DNA of 64,000 bases from Cohnella lupini (GCF_003386205.1 NZ_QRDY01000011.1:112320-176319), one strand, 5' to 3'; shown: positions 52,606 to 61,978, counted from the first letter of the stretch. Numbers and translations: made by a program. Notes: generated by a model not told the origin, from the sequence alone.

Positions 52606-53226
52606 TTAATCCATTAGAAAAGCGCGAGCCGGCGAAGCATCGATGCCGGTCAGCTTAAGAGGAGCAATGATAAGCGTGTAATTACCGGCCTCCACGTCCT
52701 TCAAGCGAACGCCTTCGACGATGATGACGTCGTTGCGCATCAGCGTACGATGAGTCGGGTATTCCGGTTGCGCCCGTTCAATCCCCAGTGCATCCGTAGC
52801 AACCAATCCGACGCCGATCTCCGCCAAGTACCGAGCTCCGTCTTCTCGCAAAAACACGAAGTCCAGGATGAATTCCTCTGTGAAAGAGCTAGCGGTTTTG
52901 AAAAGCAACCTCTCTCCGCGTTGGATGGCGAAGGGAACCAAATCTTCTTTGGCGATGTGGCCTTGCAGATGGGTGAGATCGAGTACTCGGGCGGGACCGC
53001 ATAGCCTATCAAGGGAAATCGTCTCGATGGTTTCGCCGCCGGCGATCATGTGCAGAGGAGCATCGACGTGCGTTCCGGTATGAACGTTCATGGACAGCAA
53101 GCTCTCGTGCGGCTTGCCTTCGTCGTGATTCTGCACGTTCGTAATATGAGGCTTTTTCTGTTCGTAGCTTTTCCACACTTGCATGCTTTCTTCTATCGTC
53201 ATGCTTATATCATGAATCTTAGGCAT
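52606..53226 (-). CDS. Cyclase family protein (kynurenine formamidase-like)
   Basis: 206 residues with the cyclase-family metal motif HTGTHVDAPLHMIAGGETI (HxGTHxDxPxH, about residues 50-67), the hallmark of KynB-type arylformamidases and related hydrolases. KynB partners are absent, so the substrate is open. GGAGGTAATAAAG precedes the ATG. It lies 20 nt downstream of zwf without a terminator between them. Confidence 0.87.
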   Translation of the reverse strand: MPKIHDISMTIEESMQVWKSYEQKKPHITNVQNHDEGKPHESLLSMNVHTGTHVDAPLHMIAGGETIETISLDRLCGPARVLDLTHLQGHIAKEDLVPFAIQRGERLLFKTASSFTEEFILDFVFLREDGARYLAEIGVGLVATDALGIERAQPEYPTHRTLMRNDVIIVEGVRLKDVEAGNYTLIIAPLKLTGIDASPARAFLMD

Positions 53227-53246
53227 CTTTATTACCTCCGATTACT

Positions 53247-54800
53247 TTATTTACTCGTATTGGACACCCAAATAACGTTATCTTCGTCCTGTCCGTTCAC
53301 CGGCCACCAGTGAAAGCCTTCGTCGGTCAGCAACTTGTCTGCCTTCTCCGGTCCCCACGAGCCCGCGGGATAGAACTGAAGATCCTTGGAATCTTCCCGC
53401 CACGCCGAGGCGATCGGATCGATAAGCTTCCAAGCGACGGCAACCTCGTCCCATCTCGTGAAATAAGTGTGATCGCCGCGCGCGGCGTCGAAAATAAGAC
53501 GCTCGTAAGCTTCGGGAGTATTCAATCCCACTTGGCAGCTTTGGCAGAATTCCATGGCCACCGGCTGAACGGTCATATCGTTGCCCGGCTTCTTGGCATT
53601 AAACTTAATATAGATGCCTTCCATCGGATTCACGCGAATGACGAGCAGGTTCGGAAGCAGCTCTTGGCGCTTGGCGAACAGGACGTTGTTCGGCACATTC
53701 TTGAATTCGATGACGATTTCCGTTGATTTGACCGGCAGGCGTTTACCCGTGCGGACGTAGAACGGAACTCCGGCCCAGCGGAAATTATCTACGAAAAGGC
53801 GTGCGGAGAAGAACGTTTCCGTCGTGGAATCCGGATCAACGGAATCCTCTTGACGGTACCCCTTCAACTCCTTGCCCCTCGAAGATCCTTGAGAATATTG
53901 GCCTCTCACGATGCTGGAACGGATTTCTTCTCCCGATTCAAGCTTGCGAATGGAACGAAGCACCTTGACCTTCTCGTCCCGGATATCCTCCGGATCGAGT
54001 CTGCTAGGAGGCTCCATGGCGATCATCGTCAGCATCTGCAGCATGTGGTTCTGAACCATATCGCGCAGCGCTCCCGATTTGTTATAATAGGCACCGCGTT
54101 CTTCGACGCCGACCGTCTCCGCTAACGTGATTTGAACGTTGGCGATATGGTTATTGTTCCATAGCGGCTCGAAGAAAGCATTAGAAAGACGGATAACCTC
54201 GATATTCTGAACCATCTCTTTCCCGAGATAGTGGTCAATACGGAATACCGATTCTTCGCGGAACGCATGCCGAATCTCTTCGTTCAGACGTTCGGCGGAC
54301 GGATAGTCGTAACCGAAGGGCTTCTCGATGACGAGGCGGTGCCAGCCGGTCGTTTCCAGCATGCCTCCGTCGCGCAGATTGCGCGATACGTTGCCGAAGA
54401 GTTCGGGAGCAAGCGCCAGATAGAACAGGCGATTACCGGGAATGTCATACTGCGCCTCTAGCTGCTCCGTGTGGGTTTTCAATTGTTTGAACGCTTCCAC
54501 GTTGCCGGTATCGAGGGACTGGTATGTAAAGTGTTCCGCGAAAGCGTTCCAAGCTTCTTGTTCGCTCGGCTTGTAACGACAGAATTCCAAAATGGACTCG
54601 TGCACGTCATCGCGGAACTGCTCTTGCGTTCGCGGTCGTCTCGCTAACCCGACGATGGCGAACCGTTCCCCTAATTTACCTTCCCGGTATAAGCTATACA
54701 GTGCCGGGAATAGCTTGCGGCGAGCTAAATCGCCCGTAGCGCCGAAAATGAAATAGACCGCTTCATGAGCGGAAATAGATTCGTTTTTGTTGTCCGTCAT
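53247..54800 (-). CDS. zwf: Glucose-6-phosphate 1-dehydrogenase
   Basis: A 517-residue enzyme opening the oxidative pentose phosphate pathway. The cofactor motif is FIFGATGDLARRKLFPAL near the N-terminus and the active-site motif is FRIDHYLGKE, both intact; the family C-terminal IDPIASAW is also present. ATG at 54800 (GATGAGG just upstream) or the ATG at 54809 are both possible. The cyclase-family gene follows. Confidence 0.94.
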   Translation of the reverse strand: MTDNKNESISAHEAVYFIFGATGDLARRKLFPALYSLYREGKLGERFAIVGLARRPRTQEQFRDDVHESILEFCRYKPSEQEAWNAFAEHFTYQSLDTGNVEAFKQLKTHTEQLEAQYDIPGNRLFYLALAPELFGNVSRNLRDGGMLETTGWHRLVIEKPFGYDYPSAERLNEEIRHAFREESVFRIDHYLGKEMVQNIEVIRLSNAFFEPLWNNNHIANVQITLAETVGVEERGAYYNKSGALRDMVQNHMLQMLTMIAMEPPSRLDPEDIRDEKVKVLRSIRKLESGEEIRSSIVRGQYSQGSSRGKELKGYRQEDSVDPDSTTETFFSARLFVDNFRWAGVPFYVRTGKRLPVKSTEIVIEFKNVPNNVLFAKRQELLPNLLVIRVNPMEGIYIKFNAKKPGNDMTVQPVAMEFCQSCQVGLNTPEAYERLIFDAARGDHTYFTRWDEVAVAWKLIDPIASAWREDSKDLQFYPAGSWGPEKADKLLTDEGFHWWPVNGQDEDNVIWVSNTSK

Positions 54801-54991
54801 GTTCCTCATCTTTCTTGATTGCGGGATTTGGAATAGCTGATTTTGTCAGTTCTCATGAACTGTAGTGTAGCACAATTGCAAAGACAACGCTATGTTTTTA
54901 GCAGCCGTCCAGCGGCGCTGGGCAACCGCCCGTACGCGCTTGCCCCTGTGCGAATACACTGCATATCATTCCCACAAAGGAGGAGTATAAC

Positions 54992-55348
54992 ATGCCGAAT
55001 TCCGTATTTTATTTTAACGAGGACTCGCTTCGCCCGCTATTCGGAAGAGCGGTATGCGTCGTCCTGAACGACGAAACGCGCCACACCGGAATTCTGACCT
55101 CATGCGGACCTTCATCGATCGTCCTGAACGGCGATCGACTGGAACGCGCGGAGATTGCCGAGCGTTCCTTGCGACCTGTCAAGAGAAGTCGCAAATCCAA
55201 GCTTCACGCGGACGTCAGCGCCATCAAGCTTGAAGAGCAAACACCCACCGCTTATTGGGGAACGCTCAGCATAGGTCCCGCAATCGATGTATGCAAGGAT
55301 AAAGCCGTCATTCCGCTGTCTCCCGTCAGAGCCGTGTTTCCTCTTTAA
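54992..55348 (+). CDS. Hypothetical protein with Sm-like look
   Basis: 118 residues. The first half (SLRPLFGRAVCVVLNDETRH, then TGILTSCGPSSIVLNG) resembles a small beta-barrel of the Sm/LSM kind, followed by a basic patch KRSRKSKL. I cannot assign a family. AAAGGAGGAG precedes the ATG, so the gene is very likely real. It stands alone between zwf and the convergent liaR-like gene, with stops overlapping by 4 nt. Confidence 0.6.
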   Translation: MPNSVFYFNEDSLRPLFGRAVCVVLNDETRHTGILTSCGPSSIVLNGDRLERAEIAERSLRPVKRSRKSKLHADVSAIKLEEQTPTAYWGTLSIGPAIDVCKDKAVIPLSPVRAVFPL

Positions 55349-55983
55349 TCCGCAAGTCCGTTGCGATGGGCATAGATGGCTGCCTGCGTCCGGTCCTCTA
55401 CTCCTAACTTGCCGAATAAATTAGTCAGGTGGTATTTGACCGTTTTGATTCCGATGAACAAGTCGTCGGCGATTTCCTGATTGGATTTCCCCAACGCGAT
55501 CAATTTCAGCACTTCCATCTCCCGATCGGTCAAATCCTCGTGCGGCTGCGCGGCAACCTGCGGAGGACGACGGAAGCGATTCATCATCTTCGAGGCGACT
55601 TGGGATTCCAGAACGGATTGGCCTCTGGATGCGGCGCGAATCGCATCCGCTATCTCGGAGGCCCGCGAAGTTTTCAGCAGATAGCTGAATGCGCCGGCCT
55701 CGATGACCGGATACATCTTCTCGTCATCCAAGAAACTCGTAAGCACGATTACTCGGCATTCCGGCATCTCCTCCATCAGCCGACGGGTCGTTTCGATCCC
55801 GTCCATGCCATCCATCACCAAATCCATCAATACTACGTCAGGGGAATATTCGCGAGCTAGACGAAGACCTTCGTTCCCGTTGCCCGCTTCGCCTACGACT
55901 TCGATTCCGGCTTCCGTGCCGAGCACCGCTGCCAAACCTATTCTGACCATCTCGTGGTCATCCACCAACAACACCCGGATCAT
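55345..55983 (-). CDS. liaR: LiaR-type response regulator
   Basis: A 212-residue NarL-family regulator. The receiver domain has VDDHEMVRIGL, phospho-acceptor Asp in DVVLMDLVMDG and Lys in SYLLKTSRA. The LuxR-type helix-turn-helix is at the C-terminus (LTDREMEVLKLIALGKSNQE). ATG at 55983 has GGAG 6 nt upstream; an ATG at 55998 overlaps the kinase stop. It is the output of the LiaFSR envelope-stress system encoded here. Confidence 0.87.
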   Translation of the reverse strand: MIRVLLVDDHEMVRIGLAAVLGTEAGIEVVGEAGNGNEGLRLAREYSPDVVLMDLVMDGMDGIETTRRLMEEMPECRVIVLTSFLDDEKMYPVIEAGAFSYLLKTSRASEIADAIRAASRGQSVLESQVASKMMNRFRRPPQVAAQPHEDLTDREMEVLKLIALGKSNQEIADDLFIGIKTVKYHLTNLFGKLGVEDRTQAAIYAHRNGLAD

Positions 55984-55994
55984 CGCCTGCTCCA

Positions 55995-57053
55995 TCATAC
56001 CGTCTGACCGCCTTCCGCCATCAAGGGCACCCTGATTTCGATTCTCGTTCCTTTGCCCGGAGCACTGGCAATGTTAAGCGAGCCTCCAAGCTCGTTCACC
56101 CGCTCTTCCATGTTCGTCATACCGTAAGAGGCCTGTTTCTTGATTTGAGTCTGAGTATCGAATCCGATGCCGTTATCTCTGATCCCGAGCCTAACCGTGT
56201 CTCCGCGGCGCTGCAGGACGATGTCCATCTTAGTCGCTTTGGCATGACGAAGCGTATTGGAAATAGCTTCTTGAACTATGCGGAAGAGATGGTTCTCCAC
56301 GCCCATGTTAAGCGGTAAATCCTCTTCCAGGTCGATAGCGATTTCCACCGGCACCTTAGCTTTCATTTCTTCGACTAATTCCGGGATGGCTTGCGCCAAT
56401 CTCTTGCCTTCGAGATGGACGGGACGAAGATGCAACAGTAAAGCCCTCATCTCCGATTGCGCGGCGGAAGCCATTTCTTCGATCAATTCCACTTGTCGCC
56501 TGGCGCGTTCGAAGTCGTGATCCATCGTACGTCCAACTGCCGTCGCGGTCATCGATATCGCGAACAATTGCTGGCTGACCGCGTCGTGAAGTTCCCTGGC
56601 CAGCCGTTGCCGTTCTTCCACGACCGCGCTCATGCGCGCTTTGGCCGTAAGCTCGGCGTTGTTCGTGGACAAGCGTTGCAGGGAGGTTACTTGGTCCTCC
56701 CATTTGCGGCTAAGTTTGCCTAACTGCTCGCCAATACGCCCGATCTCGTCTTTGCCCAGATCGGGCAAAGGTAAGCTTGGACTTCCCTTTTCAAGCATGA
56801 CCATTCGGTCCCTAAGCAGCTCGAGCCGGTGACGGATCGGGTAACTTCTCCAGAAACCGTACGCGGCTCCGGTGACTGTCAACACGCCGATCGCGGTAAC
56901 CGAATATGTAAGAACGGTGCCTACCGAAAAGGAAGGCACCTTCATTCCGTACCGAATAAGAAGATAGACGACTAACGCGCCGATCCCGAGGGAATACAGC
57001 ACGGCTTCGCCCATGTGACGCCAAACCATATTGGTGACTTTTCTGGATTCCAT
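55995..57053 (-). CDS. liaS: LiaS-type sensor histidine kinase
   Basis: A 352-residue HisKA_3 kinase. Two membrane helices (about residues 16-65) with almost no extracellular loop are followed by a HAMP-like linker, the phospho-acceptor His in RLARELHDAVSQQLFAI, and an ATPase domain (GIRDNGIGFD). The short sensor is typical of intramembrane-sensing kinases responding to lipid II-targeting antibiotics. AAAAGGGGG precedes the ATG. Confidence 0.88.
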   Translation of the reverse strand: MESRKVTNMVWRHMGEAVLYSLGIGALVVYLLIRYGMKVPSFSVGTVLTYSVTAIGVLTVTGAAYGFWRSYPIRHRLELLRDRMVMLEKGSPSLPLPDLGKDEIGRIGEQLGKLSRKWEDQVTSLQRLSTNNAELTAKARMSAVVEERQRLARELHDAVSQQLFAISMTATAVGRTMDHDFERARRQVELIEEMASAAQSEMRALLLHLRPVHLEGKRLAQAIPELVEEMKAKVPVEIAIDLEEDLPLNMGVENHLFRIVQEAISNTLRHAKATKMDIVLQRRGDTVRLGIRDNGIGFDTQTQIKKQASYGMTNMEERVNELGGSLNIASAPGKGTRIEIRVPLMAEGGQTV

Positions 57054-57080
57054 GCGATTCCCCCTTTTCGGCTTCGGCGG

Positions 57081-57716
57081 CTACACCGTACGTATTTTGA
57101 TATCTCCTACGAGATAGAATAATTGAAGTTTCAGCTTTTGCTCGCACTCTTCGTAATTCGGCGTTCTCCATGATAATCGGTGAAACATGCCGCCTTCTTT
57201 AACTTGCCTGAAAGAGATCTGCCCGAGAAGCACCGATGCGTCTACCTGAATTCCATAATCGTCCGGGACGATCAAGTCGAGGTCGCCGACTAAACCCTGC
57301 AAGACGATCGTCGTCTCCTTATCTTCCGGGACAGCCAAGGACATATCCATCCTAATTTCCCCGACCGCATGCCAGAAGCTCATCGATTGAAGCACCCAAG
57401 ACTGTTCGTCCAGCCGCATGTTCAAGAATAACCTATGCTTGTTTGCATGCGTCCCGAAAGCCGAAGGACGCGCCCGGAAATAATAAGCTCCGAGCGAAAT
57501 CAACACGACGATGGTGAACAAAGCGAATTGATTAATGATGAGTACTAACGTGCTTACCGCAATGACGAGGATCGATAATTTGGAACGATCGTTCCGGTAA
57601 CGTTCAATGCCTAATAACAGGAGAACGGCCGCGTTTACGGTCGCGTAACCCGCCACTGCTCCAAGCGCGAGGTAAATTCCTGCTGCGATGAAGAGAATCG
57701 CGTTCGATTTTCTCAT
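57081..57716 (-). CDS. liaF: LiaF-type negative regulator
   Basis: 211 residues: about four N-terminal membrane helices, then a soluble beta-rich domain (DEQSWVLQSMSFWHAVGEIR, IVLQGLVGDLDLIVPDD, LFYLVGDIKIRTV) characteristic of the cell-wall-active antibiotic response (LiaF) family. LiaF restrains LiaS when there is no stress. AGGAGGTG precedes the ATG. A gap of 142 nt separates it from the pspA gene upstream; it contains no clear terminator. Confidence 0.88.
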   Translation of the reverse strand: MRKSNAILFIAAGIYLALGAVAGYATVNAAVLLLLGIERYRNDRSKLSILVIAVSTLVLIINQFALFTIVVLISLGAYYFRARPSAFGTHANKHRLFLNMRLDEQSWVLQSMSFWHAVGEIRMDMSLAVPEDKETTIVLQGLVGDLDLIVPDDYGIQVDASVLLGQISFRQVKEGGMFHRLSWRTPNYEECEQKLKLQLFYLVGDIKIRTV

Positions 57717-57858
57717 GTCGGGTTACACCTCCTGTTGTTCTCGGCTTTATTCGCAGTTAAAGCCATAACGGATCGGAATCCGTTATGGCTTAGACGTATT
57801 GTCGAACTTCACATTATGACATCATAGCATATCTTGGGACAAGCGAGAACGGTTGTCG

Positions 57859-58542
57859 TTATTCTTTGAGTAAATTCGGTTGTACGCGATTTCTTAACGC
57901 TTCCAGTTCTTGCTCGACGCGGTACGATTTTTCCGGATCGATGCGGCTGGCAGCTCCGCCGAATGGCGTACTCGGCAAACGCGCTACGTCCGCTTCAGCT
58001 TCCAATTGCAAAATCTTCTCTTCCATTCGATGGAACCCGCGGGAAGCCGTTCCGCTCTCGATCGTATGCAGAGTGCTGATCTGCGACATTTGCTTGCGGG
58101 CTTTCGCCATTTGCGTGCGCGCCGCCAATTCGTTGCGCTTATTCCGCAGCTTGTAGTATTCCTCTTTCATCTCGTGCAGTTGGGTCGTCAGATCTTGAAC
58201 CTGCGCGTTCGCTTGAGCGTGCAGTCCTACCAGATCGGCCGCCTGTTGATCGTATTGGACCTTTTCCTCGAGAAGCTTGCGGGCAAGCTCTTCGTTGCCG
58301 TTGCGCAAGGAATGCTCCGCCTGTCCCTCGCGGTCGACGCCAAGCCTTACCAGTTCGTCCAAGCGCTGCTTCATCCGGCGTTCAGTAGCCATTTGCTTAG
58401 CGACCGTAACTTCGGCGTCGTGAATTTCCGTCTCCATGTCGCGGAGATATTGGTTAAGCATGACGATCGGATCCTCTAATTTATCAAGCAAATCATGTAC
58501 GGACGCCTTTGTCAGATCTTTCATTCTTTGGAATACACCCAT
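57859..58542 (-). CDS. pspA: PspA/IM30 family protein (LiaH-like)
   Basis: A 227-residue coiled-coil protein of the ESCRT-III-related PspA/IM30 group, with an N-terminal amphipathic helix ([20 protein letters not shown]). It is thought to coat and stabilise damaged membranes. The LiaH equivalent. It follows the pspC-like gene by 4 nt. A second, divergent family member is encoded two genes upstream. Confidence 0.92.
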   Translation of the reverse strand: MGVFQRMKDLTKASVHDLLDKLEDPIVMLNQYLRDMETEIHDAEVTVAKQMATERRMKQRLDELVRLGVDREGQAEHSLRNGNEELARKLLEEKVQYDQQAADLVGLHAQANAQVQDLTTQLHEMKEEYYKLRNKRNELAARTQMAKARKQMSQISTLHTIESGTASRGFHRMEEKILQLEAEADVARLPSTPFGGAASRIDPEKSYRVEQELEALRNRVQPNLLKE

Positions 58543-58546
58543 TGTG

Positions 58547-59050
58547 TTATTCTCCTTTCGATTGGTTCTCGAATTTTGATATTCTTGCCTTAAGCTCTTC
58601 GATCTCTCTTTGCAAAGACTTCTTCTCTATATCTTCCATCATCGCATCGATCCCTTGCGAAGGACGGGCAGATGCCGGGGCTGACGTAACGGTTGGACCC
58701 GGACGCGGCGCGCTCGAGGCGGAATACCCCGCTCCGGCATTAGGTCCCGGATAGTTGGCATTGGTATTGGCGTTCCAGCCTTGGCCGCCGAATCCGTATT
58801 GCTGAGTATGTTCTTGCCCTTTCCAACCCGGGTCGAACGGATTCGCGCCGTAACCCCCTCCGTAATGGGGTTCTCGGGGAATGACGAAACCGGCGATAAT
58901 GTACACGATGATTACGGAGCCGGCCGAGAACACGGCGACGACGATCAGCAGTATGCGTAGCAAGGTCGCATCCACGCCTAGATAATCCGCCAATCCACCG
59001 CATACTCCGAACAACTTGCGATCCCGCGTGGAACGATATAATTTGCGCAT
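58547..59050 (-). CDS. PspC-domain protein
   Basis: 167 residues. The N-terminal PspC domain ([35 protein letters not shown]) has one strong membrane helix. A Gly/Asn/Pro-rich linker (about residues 80-125) leads to a C-terminal coiled coil ([19 protein letters not shown]), perhaps a docking helix for PspA. AGGAGG lies 8 nt before the ATG. It is sandwiched between two pspA genes. Confidence 0.88.
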   Translation of the reverse strand: MRKLYRSTRDRKLFGVCGGLADYLGVDATLLRILLIVVAVFSAGSVIIVYIIAGFVIPREPHYGGGYGANPFDPGWKGQEHTQQYGFGGQGWNANTNANYPGPNAGAGYSASSAPRPGPTVTSAPASARPSQGIDAMMEDIEKKSLQREIEELKARISKFENQSKGE

Positions 59051-59054
59051 CCCT

Positions 59055-59720
59055 TTAACCTCCTTGTTGCAGCTTGCGTTTTAACTGCTCTAATTCTCTT
59101 TCGATCGTGTTCTTGACGACTTCTCCCGCCTGCATCAGCGTCTCTTGCCCCATCCGACGCAAATCGCGAAGGCTGCGGGTTTCCAGTTCGATATCCGTCA
59201 GGCGGTCATCGATCTTGCGGAACATCTGCGACGTATCCGCATTGCCCGGAGTGTATCGGGCGTTTAGCCGTTGCTGCAAGCGAAGCGATTCCATCCTGGC
59301 TACGTAAAATTGGCGACGGTCGTACACGGTGCGATATTCGTTGCGAAGCTCCTGCAGCAGCTGTTCAAGATCGGTCAACTCGCTGCGGCTTTGTTCGTAT
59401 AGCTGCCGATAGCGCTCCGAACGCTCCTCGTGAATGACCTTATCCTGCAGCGCCAGCTTCGCGACGTTCTCTTCTCCGGCCTTTAACGCCGTTAAAGCTT
59501 GCTGTTCGCGTTTGACCATCCATTGCTCGGCATCTTTCCATTGGCGTTGCAGGCTATCCGTGTGAGTCGCGTATTGGCGTTGCAGACCTTCGCTCTGCGT
59601 AATCTCTTGGTGCGTCGACCAGAGGAACTGATCGATGACGCGTACGGGATCTTCCGATTTCTCCAATCGGTCGTTCAACGAAGCCACCGTCATGTCCCGC
59701 ACTCTTTTAATGACACTCAT
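59055..59720 (-). CDS. PspA/IM30 family protein, second copy
   Basis: 221 residues, coiled coil throughout, with N-terminal amphipathic helix SVIKRVRDMTVASLNDRLEK. It is clearly of the PspA family but diverged from the 57859-58542 copy, so the two may co-assemble or have separate roles. GGGAGGTATACAGGA precedes the ATG. It comes directly before the PspC gene. Confidence 0.88.
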   Translation of the reverse strand: MSVIKRVRDMTVASLNDRLEKSEDPVRVIDQFLWSTHQEITQSEGLQRQYATHTDSLQRQWKDAEQWMVKREQQALTALKAGEENVAKLALQDKVIHEERSERYRQLYEQSRSELTDLEQLLQELRNEYRTVYDRRQFYVARMESLRLQQRLNARYTPGNADTSQMFRKIDDRLTDIELETRSLRDLRRMGQETLMQAGEVVKNTIERELEQLKRKLQQGG

Positions 59721-59765
59721 TCCTGTATACCTCCCTCATCCGCTGCTTCTAAAGTGACCGTTCTG

Positions 59766-60065
59766 CTACATCCTAGTCGTGCGATTTTTGCGGCCCAGCA
59801 TCGAAACTCCGAATACGATCAATGCGATCGCGGCCGCCCATACGAACAAGAAGGAAAGCTTGCCCAGTAGAATAAATCCGCCGACGGCCGCTATGATTCC
59901 TCCAAGCAGACGGTTACCGTTTTTCCACGCTACGATTCCGAGCAGGATAATCAGAATCGGAATCAGCAGTCCGAACAGGAACCCAAGTCCGAAGCCCAAT
60001 TTACCGAGAATGATCAATCCGCCGAAGCCGATCAGCAGCAGTGCCAAACCGTTTCCGCTTTTCAT
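59766..60065 (-). CDS. LiaI-like small membrane protein
   Basis: 99 residues with three hydrophobic glycine-rich segments (NGLALLLIGFGGLIILGKLG, GFLFGLLIPILIILLG, LLGGIIAAVGGFILLG), resembling the LiaI/LiaF membrane region (DUF5668-type). In Bacillus, LiaI is the membrane anchor for LiaH. ATG at 60065 has AGAGGTGAAG upstream; a longer reading to 60236 is unsupported. It is the first gene of the lia operon. Confidence 0.8.
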   Translation of the reverse strand: MKSGNGLALLLIGFGGLIILGKLGFGLGFLFGLLIPILIILLGIVAWKNGNRLLGGIIAAVGGFILLGKLSFLFVWAAAIALIVFGVSMLGRKNRTTRM

Positions 60066-60107
60066 TTGCTTCACCTCTTTTCTGTAACTCGTATAACTTA
60101 TGTCCTT

Positions 60108-60136
60108 ATTGTAAACCTCGCGAGCCTCTCGCATAA
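60108..60136 (-). promoter_or_regulatory. Promoter of the lia operon
   Basis: Minus strand TTATGC (60136-60131), 17-nt spacer, TACAAT (60113-60108). A GACT-N2-AGTC element (60163-60172) lies about 27 nt upstream of the -35 and could be part of a LiaR site; this is weak. Confidence 0.4.
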
Positions 60137-60303
60137 CGGACTCGCGGATGTTTTTGTTCCTAGACTGTAGTCGAGGATGCCTACGGCCTTCCGACCTTTT
60201 CCTATCGGACCAACGGTTCCGCGCCGATGGCAACAATTGTGGGTTTAACCCTCCCGCCTCCTATGTTAGCGTATTAATAGAAGTTAAACGGAGGTGTTGA
60301 AGC

Positions 60304-60909
60304 ATGAGAAAACAAGTGATGGGATTATGTGCCGCGACGTTGTTGATCGTCGGTTTCGGTTCCGTACAGGCGGTTTCGGCAGCTTCATCCGCCGATCCCG
60401 CAAACGTTATTAATGAAGAAACGAATCAAGCTGACACCGTAACGACCGAAATCGGTCAAGCTGACGATGCGATCGAGAAAGTCATCGCGGACGGTATGAA
60501 ATATGTCGGCACGCCTTATGAATTCGGCTCCAACCGTAGCACTGTCGCGACTTTCGATTGCTCTGACTTCGTGCAGTGGATTTTCAAGGAGTCGTTGGGA
60601 ATTTCCCTTCCCGCGGATTCCCGTCAGCAGGGACAGTACGTGAAGGATGCCGGAGCGGCCGAGTCCGATTGGCATAACCTGAAGCGCGGCGATCTGATGT
60701 TCTTTATGAGCTACAAAGGATCGGGCGAGGAAAATTACAAAACCGCCGACAAGTCGACGGAAAAAATAACCCATGTCGGCATCTATTTGGGCAATGGGCA
60801 AATTCTTCACACTTATTCCACCGAAAGCGGCGGCGTTCACGTCGACGAAATGGCGGATACGGCGTGGGAGCAACGGTTTCTCTTCGGGGGTAGCGCGCTC
60901 TCCAGATAG
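60304..60909 (+). CDS. NlpC/P60 cell-wall endopeptidase (C40)
   Basis: 201 residues. An N-terminal signal peptide (to about residue 28, ending VSAAS) precedes an NlpC/P60 domain with catalytic Cys in VATFDCSDFVQWIF (about residue 90), the His in KITHVGIYLGNGQILH, and the following GGVHVDE. It hydrolyses peptidoglycan stem peptides outside the cell. No SH3 or LysM domain. ACGGAGGTG precedes the ATG. It diverges from the lia operon. Confidence 0.9.
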   Translation: MRKQVMGLCAATLLIVGFGSVQAVSAASSADPANVINEETNQADTVTTEIGQADDAIEKVIADGMKYVGTPYEFGSNRSTVATFDCSDFVQWIFKESLGISLPADSRQQGQYVKDAGAAESDWHNLKRGDLMFFMSYKGSGEENYKTADKSTEKITHVGIYLGNGQILHTYSTESGGVHVDEMADTAWEQRFLFGGSALSR

Positions 60910-60921
60910 ATCCCACCCACT

Positions 60922-60972
60922 AAAAAAGCTTTCCGAACCTCCGCGACGATGGGGGGTTCGGAAAGCTTTTTT
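60922..60972 (+). terminator. Terminator after the NlpC/P60 gene
   Basis: 18-bp perfect arms (AAAAAAGCTTTCCGAACC and complement) with a 15-nt loop. Confidence 0.92.
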
Positions 60973-61137
60973 CATCTCTTCAGCACGCCACGCTCGGATC
61001 AGCGCTTCTTCCGCGGTCTCTTTATTCGAGTCATATTTAATCAGGGTTCTGCTTTCGATTAACTTTCATCTAGAAGTCGTTTTGTCAGCCTGCTGGTTGG
61101 CTAATAATTATTATAGATTTTTAAGGAGGAGATAATA

Positions 61138-61332
61138 ATGCCTTGGGACAAAGACAGCTACCCGGAATCCTTAAAGAACTTTACTGCCCCCGTAAGGGAA
61201 AAAGCCGTCGATATCGCAAATGCTTTGCTTGAGGATGGGTACGAAGAAGGACGGGCTATCGCCATCGCAACCGCTCAGGCTAAGGATTGGGCGGAAAACC
61301 GGCATAAACAGCTTCGCAAGAAAGGACATTGA
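61138..61332 (+). CDS. Small helical protein (YdaT-like)
   Basis: 64 residues: MPWDKDSYPESLKNFTAPVR then EKAVDIANALLEDGYEEGRA and a basic end. The pattern of an N-terminal PW segment and a helical AIAIATAQAKDWAE part resembles Bacillus YdaT, a small general-stress protein of unknown function. AAGGAGGAG precedes the ATG. Single gene. Confidence 0.65.
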   Translation: MPWDKDSYPESLKNFTAPVREKAVDIANALLEDGYEEGRAIAIATAQAKDWAENRHKQLRKKGH

Positions 61333-61357
61333 CCTTCACCGGATCAATTAATTCCCC

Positions 61358-61978
61358 TTACAGACGGCTGAAGCGCAAAGTTCCGAACAAACTCGATACG
61401 TGAAAATTGATCGCGCCTGACGGCGACCATGCTTGAAAATGACGTTTTCCGTTCTGTTCCTCGTCTATTCGGTAAAAGTTGATTTTCCATTCGGTTCCAT
61501 CGGTAGGTTGCTTATTGAAATTCGTAAGCGGAATGATCATCGTGTAAATACGTAAATCTTCTTGTATATCCACGGACGTAACGAGTCCTTTCGTCACCCA
61601 ATCCCTGTCTATCGAGAACTTAAGCTCATCGTTCTCGTCGTTATGATCGATCATGACCTCATATACGATATTATTCGGGCTAACGACAATTTCAACGTAC
61701 CTTTTGCCATTCCCTGCTTCATCAATGAACACTTCTACTACGTCTTGTTCGTAGAGCGGGTCGTTGCGATTCTTAAAATCGGAAACGGCATACGAATCCG
61801 CGCATTCAAATCTAACGTATAGCGCCTGATTGTCCCAACATGCCTTCACTAACGTTTCCTCTTTAACGGCTTCCCCCGTAACGACATCGGTTAAAGCGAT
61901 CGGCGAGACGTCGTGCCATATTCCGTCCGAATAATCTACGTGCTTGCATATGTACGTTCTATTGACTGCCTGCTCCAT
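61358..61978 (-). CDS. Carbohydrate-binding family 9-like protein
   Basis: 206 residues with a CBM9-like beta sandwich: KACWDNQALYVRFECADSYA, EQDVVEVFIDEAGNGKRYVE, WKINFYRIDE and AWSPSG near the end. No signal peptide or catalytic domain, so this is the intracellular stand-alone form often found near sugar genes. ATG at 61978 is chosen (GATGGGGG 8 nt upstream), but the two preceding ATG codons and one at 62014 are also possible. Confidence 0.82.
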   Translation of the reverse strand: MEQAVNRTYICKHVDYSDGIWHDVSPIALTDVVTGEAVKEETLVKACWDNQALYVRFECADSYAVSDFKNRNDPLYEQDVVEVFIDEAGNGKRYVEIVVSPNNIVYEVMIDHNDENDELKFSIDRDWVTKGLVTSVDIQEDLRIYTMIIPLTNFNKQPTDGTEWKINFYRIDEEQNGKRHFQAWSPSGAINFHVSSLFGTLRFSRL

